Source: Azonexus sp.
GTDB taxonomy: Bacteria > Pseudomonadota > Gammaproteobacteria > Burkholderiales > Rhodocyclaceae
NCBI GenBank assembly: GCA_031274715.1
Contig: JAISPT010000012.1
Span: forward strand, 1-27,544
Direction of reading: 5' to 3'
DNA length: 27,544 bases
The translations under genes were made by a program, and so were the position numbers. Shown here piece after piece: positions 23,705 through 27,544 of this stretch (within the stretch, counting starts at the first letter, position 1; each line of letters opens with the position of its first letter). Under the pieces are notes generated by a model. The model made no database searches and was not told where the DNA came from. It saw only the letters and a program-made list of their open reading frames with translations.

Positions 23705-24318
23705 GGCTTGACCTGCAACGCCTGAAGGCCAGTCTGCTGCTGCAACCGCTGGCCAGCGATTTTGTCGAGGAGGATGGCGCGTTGAGCCAGGCGTTGACGC
23801 CGGCCGCCGTGCTTTTTCCCATCGTTCGCCATCCGGCCCGGGCGACCGTGCTGCTTACCCAACGCACCGCCCATCTGCGCGACCACGCCGGGCAGGTCAG
23901 TTTTCCCGGCGGCCGGGTCGAGGCCGACGACCTGTCGCCGGTATACACCGCCCTGCGCGAGACTGAGGAAGAGATTGGCCTGCCCCGCGAGCGCATCGAA
24001 ATCCTCGGCTTCCTGCCGGAATACCGGACCGGCACCGGCTTTCGCGTGACGCCGGTGGTGGCGCTGATCGAGCCACCATTCGATCTGCGGCTTGACCCGT
24101 TGGAGGTAGCCGAAGTGTTCGAGGTACCGCTGGCCTTCCTGCTCGATCCGGCCAATCACCAGCAGCGCGAGATGTTTTACCGGGGCGCATTGCGACGTTA
24201 TTACGCGATGCCCTACGGCGACCATTTGATCTGGGGCGCGACCGCTGGGATGATTCGCTCCCTGAGCGAACGCCTTGGCCTCCAAGCCTCGGCACGTTGT
24301 GGTATCGTGGAGCTTTAG
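23701..24318 (+). CDS. nudL: CoA pyrophosphatase (Nudix hydrolase, NudL type)
   Basis: Hydrolyses coenzyme A and derivatives to 3',5'-ADP and phosphopantetheine. It has 205 aa. The NuCoA motif LLTQRTAHLRDHAGQVSFPGG (residues 51-71) runs straight into the Nudix box GGRVEADDLSPVYTALRETEEEIGL (70-94), with the metal-binding glutamates E87, E90 and E91. GFLPEYRTGTGFRVTPVVALI and YRGALRRYYAMPYGDHLIWGATAGMIRSL complete the family pattern. The ATG overlaps the previous stop. A thiolase gene lies 1 kb downstream, so CoA turnover is a shared theme here, though that may be chance. Confidence 0.93.
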   Translation: MRLDLQRLKASLLLQPLASDFVEEDGALSQALTPAAVLFPIVRHPARATVLLTQRTAHLRDHAGQVSFPGGRVEADDLSPVYTALRETEEEIGLPRERIEILGFLPEYRTGTGFRVTPVVALIEPPFDLRLDPLEVAEVFEVPLAFLLDPANHQQREMFYRGALRRYYAMPYGDHLIWGATAGMIRSLSERLGLQASARCGIVEL

Positions 24319-24353
24319 TACAAGGAAATAAGCCGGCCACGGCATTCTGCCCC

Positions 24354-25277
24354 ATGAGTCTCCTTTCGCTGATTGCGGTTTTTCTCATTGAGCAGCTGCA
24401 ACCCCTCAACTACCGCCGGCTGGTCGCCGAACCCCTTGCCGCCTGGGCGGATTTCATCGAATCGCGCTGCAATGCCGGCGGTCGCCATCATGGCGTGCTG
24501 GCCTGGTGCCTCGCGGTGTTGCCGCCGGTAGCGCTACTGGCCATCGTTTATGTCTTTCTTTATCGGCTGAGCCCGATCCTGGCCTGGGTGCTGAATGTTG
24601 GCGTGCTGTACCTGACCGTAGGCTTCCGTCAGTTCAGCCATCACTACACCGACATCCAGTTGGCCCTGCGCCTCGATGATCTGCCCCGCGCCCGCGAATT
24701 GCTCGGCGAATGGATCGACCGCCCGACCGCCGGTCTCGGTTCCGAGGAGATCGCCCGCCTGACTATCGAGGAGGCGCTGGCCGCTTCACATCGTCACGTC
24801 TTCGCCGTGCTGCTGTGGTTTGTCATTTTGCCCGGCCCATGCGGTGCGGCGCTCTACCGGATTGCCGCAGTGCTGCGCCAGCGCTGGGGCGAGGCCGAGG
24901 GGGCGACGGCCAACGAATTTTCCCTGTTCGCCCGGCGGGTTTTCGGTATCATCGATTGGCTCCCCTTGCGCGCTACAGCGGCGGCTTTCGCCATCGTCGG
25001 CGACTTCGAGGACGCGGTCTATTGCTGGCGGACCCAACCCGCCCACTGGCCTGACCGTGATCTCGGCATCGTCCTGGCGAGCGGTGCCGGTGCGCTGGGT
25101 GTCCAGTTGGGGCGGCCGCTGATCGAGGGGACGGAAGCCGCCGACAGTGCCGAACTGGGACTGGGCGATCCGCCTGACGTTGATTTCATGCAAAGTGCCG
25201 TCGGCCTCGTTTGGCGAGCCACGGTGCTGTGGATGTTGGTGCTGTTCTTGTTGGGGCTCGCCAGCCTGGTGGGCTAA
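24354..25277 (+). CDS. CobD/CbiB family membrane protein
   Basis: A 307-aa inner-membrane protein related to adenosylcobinamide-phosphate synthase (CobD/CbiB) and AmpE. Start ATG 24354 (MSLLSLIAVFLIEQLQPLNYRRLVAEPL) fits the family, although its ribosome site is poor. Hydrophobic segments lie at about 1-14, 43-65, 72-90, 155-172 and 285-305. The stretch GFRQFSHHYTDIQLALRLDDLPRARELLGEWIDRPT and the later EEALAASHRHVFAVLLWFVILPGPCGAALYRIAAVL match the CobD pattern (helix pairs with LGR.V/D elements). No other cobalamin synthesis genes are nearby, so a direct role in B12 synthesis is uncertain; a regulator or paralogue is equally possible. Confidence 0.82.
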   Translation: MSLLSLIAVFLIEQLQPLNYRRLVAEPLAAWADFIESRCNAGGRHHGVLAWCLAVLPPVALLAIVYVFLYRLSPILAWVLNVGVLYLTVGFRQFSHHYTDIQLALRLDDLPRARELLGEWIDRPTAGLGSEEIARLTIEEALAASHRHVFAVLLWFVILPGPCGAALYRIAAVLRQRWGEAEGATANEFSLFARRVFGIIDWLPLRATAAAFAIVGDFEDAVYCWRTQPAHWPDRDLGIVLASGAGALGVQLGRPLIEGTEAADSAELGLGDPPDVDFMQSAVGLVWRATVLWMLVLFLLGLASLVG

Positions 25278-25303
25278 GAAATAATTCTTACAAGGAGTGT
25301 GAA

Positions 25304-26485
25304 ATGAGCAGAGAAGTTGTCGTTCTGAGCGCAGTTCGTTCCCCCATCGGCGCCTTTGGCGGTTCCCTGGCTGACATCGAACCGGCGGAACTGGGCGGGA
25401 TCGTGATGAAGGAAGCCATCGCCCGTTCCGGCGTCGACCCGCAGCAGATCAATTACGTGACCGTGGGCAACTGCATTCCCACCGATTCCCGCTATCCCTA
25501 CATGCCGCGCGTCGCCTCCATCCAGGCCGGCCTGTCGATGGATTCCGTGGCCATGCAAGTCAACCGCCTGTGCTCCTCCGGTTTGCAAGCCATCGTCACC
25601 ACCGCCCAGCAGATCATGCTCGGCGATTACGAATACGGCATTGGCGGCGGCGTCGAAGTCATGTCGCGCGGCGGCTACATGCTGCCGGCCCTGCGTTCCG
25701 GCGCCCGCATGGGTGACACCACGGCCATCGACATGATGGTTTCCGTCCTGACCGACCCCTTCGGCGTCGGCCACATGGGCATTACCGCCGAGAACCTGGC
25801 GACCAAGTGGAAGACCAGCCGCGAGGAACAGGATGCCTTCGCCCTCGAATCGCAGCGTCGCGCCGCCATCGCCATCGACGAGGGCCGTTTCAAATCGCAG
25901 ATCGTGCCCATCGTCAAGCAAACCCGCAAGGGCGAGGTCGTCTTCGATACCGACGAGCACGTCAAGCGCGGCGTTACGATGGAAGCGCTGGCCAAGATGA
26001 AGCCGGCGTTCAAGAAGGACGGTACGGTCACCGCCGGCAACGCCTCCGGCATCAACGACGGCGCTGCCTTCTTCGTGCTCGCCGCTGCCGATGCCGCTGC
26101 CAAGACCGGCGCTAAGGTCCGCGCTCGCCTCGTCAGCTATGCCGTCGCCGGCGTGCCGAACGACGTCATGGGCGAAGGGCCGATCCCGGCTACCAAGCTG
26201 GCGCTGAAGAAGGCCGGTCTGACGCTCGACCAGATGGACGTCATCGAGTCCAACGAAGCCTTCGCCGCCCAGGCTATTGCTGTTTCCAAGGGCCTCGGCC
26301 TCGATCCGGTCAAGACCAACCCGAACGGCGGCGCCATCGCGCTCGGCCATCCGGTCGGCTGTTCCGGCGCCTTCATCGCCACCAAGGCTCTGTACGAACT
26401 GGAACGCGTGGCCGGCAAGTATGCGCTGGTGACCATGTGTATCGGCGGTGGCCAGGGCATCGCGGTGATCCTCGAACGCGCCTGA
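25304..26485 (+). CDS. acetyl-CoA C-acetyltransferase / beta-ketothiolase
   Basis: Thiolase II fold enzyme of 393 aa from ATG 25304, with AAGGAG upstream. It joins two acyl-CoA units (acetoacetyl-CoA for polyhydroxybutyrate) or cleaves 3-ketoacyl-CoA. The catalytic residues are all present: nucleophile C90 in VNRLCSSGLQAI, H349 in GHPVGCSGA, and C379 in MCIGGGQG. NEAFAAQ is also present. SRYPYMPRVASIQAGLSMDSVAMQ recalls BktB-type enzymes with wider chain-length range, but phaA/atoB cannot be excluded; no phaB or phaC is in the window. Its own strong terminator follows. Confidence 0.94.
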   Translation: MSREVVVLSAVRSPIGAFGGSLADIEPAELGGIVMKEAIARSGVDPQQINYVTVGNCIPTDSRYPYMPRVASIQAGLSMDSVAMQVNRLCSSGLQAIVTTAQQIMLGDYEYGIGGGVEVMSRGGYMLPALRSGARMGDTTAIDMMVSVLTDPFGVGHMGITAENLATKWKTSREEQDAFALESQRRAAIAIDEGRFKSQIVPIVKQTRKGEVVFDTDEHVKRGVTMEALAKMKPAFKKDGTVTAGNASGINDGAAFFVLAAADAAAKTGAKVRARLVSYAVAGVPNDVMGEGPIPATKLALKKAGLTLDQMDVIESNEAFAAQAIAVSKGLGLDPVKTNPNGGAIALGHPVGCSGAFIATKALYELERVAGKYALVTMCIGGGQGIAVILERA

Positions 26486-26508
26486 TCCCGACGGCGTTTC
26501 TCGCCACG

Positions 26509-26541
26509 AAAAAAACCGCCGGCTTGCCCGGCGGTTTTTTT
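26509..26541 (+). terminator. rho-independent terminator of the thiolase gene
   Basis: CCGCCGG (26516-26522), loop CTTGC, CCGGCGG (26528-26534), flanked by seven A and seven T residues. Likely bidirectional. The gap from 26486 to 26778 (293 bases) otherwise holds the repeat at 26589 and the left end of the IS. Confidence 0.93.
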
Positions 26542-26588
26542 GTCCGTGCTACCTTGAAATCGTCTGTACTGATGAAGAGGCCGAAGCC

Positions 26589-26710
26589 CTCGTCATTCCC
26601 GCACGTTCTTGGCGGGAATCCAGTGGCTCGCCGCCCCGTGAAGCGGGCATGACTACGGCTGGAAAAGCAAAGACGCTGGATTCCCGCCAGAAACACGCGG
26701 GAATGACGAG
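26589..26710. repeat. 122-base inverted-repeat element with paired ATTCCC...GGGAAT units
   Basis: Arms 26589-26623 and 26676-26710 are 35 bases each and match in 31 positions as inverted repeats (ends CTCGTCATTCCCGC and GGCGGGAATCCAG). Each arm is itself an ATTCCC-N13-GGGAAT palindrome, similar to the dRS3 type of repeat described in Neisseria (which has a shorter spacer). It lies 13 bases before the IS left end. Confidence 0.75.
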
Positions 26711-26723
26711 ATTGAAACTGTTA

Positions 26724-27541
26724 GGGTCTGTTCACAGTAGCCAATTTGTGTTCCCATTCTGGGATTTGGATGTGACACATGGATCGGCGAATGTTGAGCG
26801 ACACACAATGGTTTCGGATTGCTGAATTGCTGCCGGGTAAGCCGACGGACAAAGGTGGACGGGCTGCCGATAACCGACGTTTTGTGGAGGCAGTTCTGTA
26901 CCTCGCCCGCACCGGATCTCCTTGGCGAGACTTACCCAAAGAGTTGGGCAACTGGCACTCGGTATATGTCCGGTTTGCACGCTGGGAAGCGTACGGAGTC
27001 TGGCATCGCATGGCGGAGGCTCTCCAGGGCGATGCTGACTTGGAAGAGCTGTTCATTGACGCCACGATTGTCCGTGCCCACCAGCATGCAGCCGGCGCAC
27101 CCAAAAAAACGGTAGCGATCAAGCGATCGGTCGCTCGCGCGGCGGGCTGACCACCAAGGTTCATGCTTGTGTCGATGCACTTGGCAACCCGGTTCGCCTA
27201 ATCCTGACGGCCGGCCAGGTGGCCGATGTCACGCAAGGGGCGGCCTTGGTTGAGGCGATCCCAACCAGCGCTGTCATTGCTGACAAAGGTTACGACAGCG
27301 ATGCTTTGGTCGACATCATCGAGGCCTCCGGTGCCGAGGCGATCATCCCACCTCGAAGTAATCGCAATACCAAACGCAAAGTCGACCGGCACCGCTACAA
27401 GGCACGAAACCTTGTCGAGCGATTCTTCAATCGCCTCAAGCAGTTCCGCCGTATCGCAACCCGATACGACAAACTTGCCAATCGATTCAACGCCTTCCTG
27501 CTTCTCGCTTGTGCCTATATCTGGCTACTGTGAACAGGCCC
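26724..27541 (+). mobile_element. complete IS5-family insertion sequence, IS427 type (818 bp)
   Basis: Terminal inverted repeats GGGTCTGTTCACAGTAGCCA (26724-26743) and its mirror at 27522-27541 agree in 19 of 20 bases. TA dinucleotides flank both ends (26722-26723 and 27542-27543, in TTAG and CTAG contexts), the target duplication expected for this group. One transposase in two frames fills the element. Both ends and the coding region look intact, so it may be active. It inserted beside the palindromic repeat at 26589. Confidence 0.92.
26779..27533 (+). CDS. IS5/IS427-type DDE transposase made by -1 frameshift
   Basis: The first frame (26779-27150, 123 aa, MDRRMLSDTQWFRIAELLPG) holds the DUF4096-like N-terminal domain and the first catalytic Asp, D94 in FIDATIVRAH. 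At 27103-27109 a run of seven A allows a -1 slip after AAA-AAA; reading then continues NGSDQAIGRSRGGLTTKVHA to the stop at 27531-27533, giving about 251 aa. The second part has D169 in VIADKGYDSDAL and E214 in the exact Y(2)R(3)E(6)K signature (RYKARNLVERFFNRLK). Thus the DDE triad is complete only in the fused protein. Programmed frameshifting at an A-run is known for the IS427 group. The stop codon is within the right inverted repeat. Confidence 0.9.
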
Positions 27542-27544
27542 TAG

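Noticed and set aside
25274..26350. 358-codon minus-strand open frame opposite the thiolase
   Set aside because: Gly/Ala/His-rich mirror of a conserved thiolase; not a gene.

Overview
The window looks like chromosomal backbone of a GC-rich betaproteobacterium, most likely of the Rhodocyclales (Dechloromonas/Azonexus-like). The placement rests on protein character and gene order (ribF-ileS-lspA-fkpB-ispH next to minor pilins; a DUF3579 gene near argF-argG), not on a database search. No rRNA, tRNA, CRISPR array, prophage or recognisable defence system is visible. Nearly all genes are housekeeping.

Layout. 1-2323: 5' part of queG (minus), divergent from tsaE and the amidase gene amiC. 2320-3369: a GGDEF diguanylate cyclase on the minus strand, convergent with amiC. 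3491-9079: a tightly overlapping run ribF-ileS-lspA-fkpB-ispH (flavin cofactors, Ile-tRNA charging, lipoprotein signal peptidase, prolyl isomerase, isoprenoid synthesis). 9252-15583: a type IV pilus tip/minor pilin operon, pilY1-fimT-pilV-pilW-pilX-pilE. 15803-16069: rpsT with a clear promoter and a bidirectional terminator. 16139-17611: a DUF3579 gene (minus), a small unknown gene (plus) and an orphan parA (minus). 17751-21235: argD-argF-argG (arginine synthesis). 21239-23277: DUF2788 membrane protein, ppnP, yajQ and a retropepsin-like protease. 23447-26485: small unknown protein, CoA pyrophosphatase (Nudix), CobD/CbiB-like membrane protein and a thiolase with a strong terminator. 26724-27541: one complete IS5-family (IS427-type) insertion sequence whose transposase needs a -1 frameshift.

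The most interesting material lies between genes. Two long nested palindromes (21463-21624 and 23277-23434) share a core of about 51 nt. The central hairpin of that core differs at two base pairs, and both differences are fully compensatory. The outer arms are unrelated between copies, yet each pair is self-complementary. This looks like a structured repeat family, possibly mobile. In the first copy the ribosome binding site of ppnP is buried in the hairpin. Other scars are a duplicated 3' end of argF whose codons differ almost only at silent positions, a terminator-like hairpin with an Arg-rich short frame ahead of argD, and two further palindromic repeats (15599-15711 and 26589-26710).
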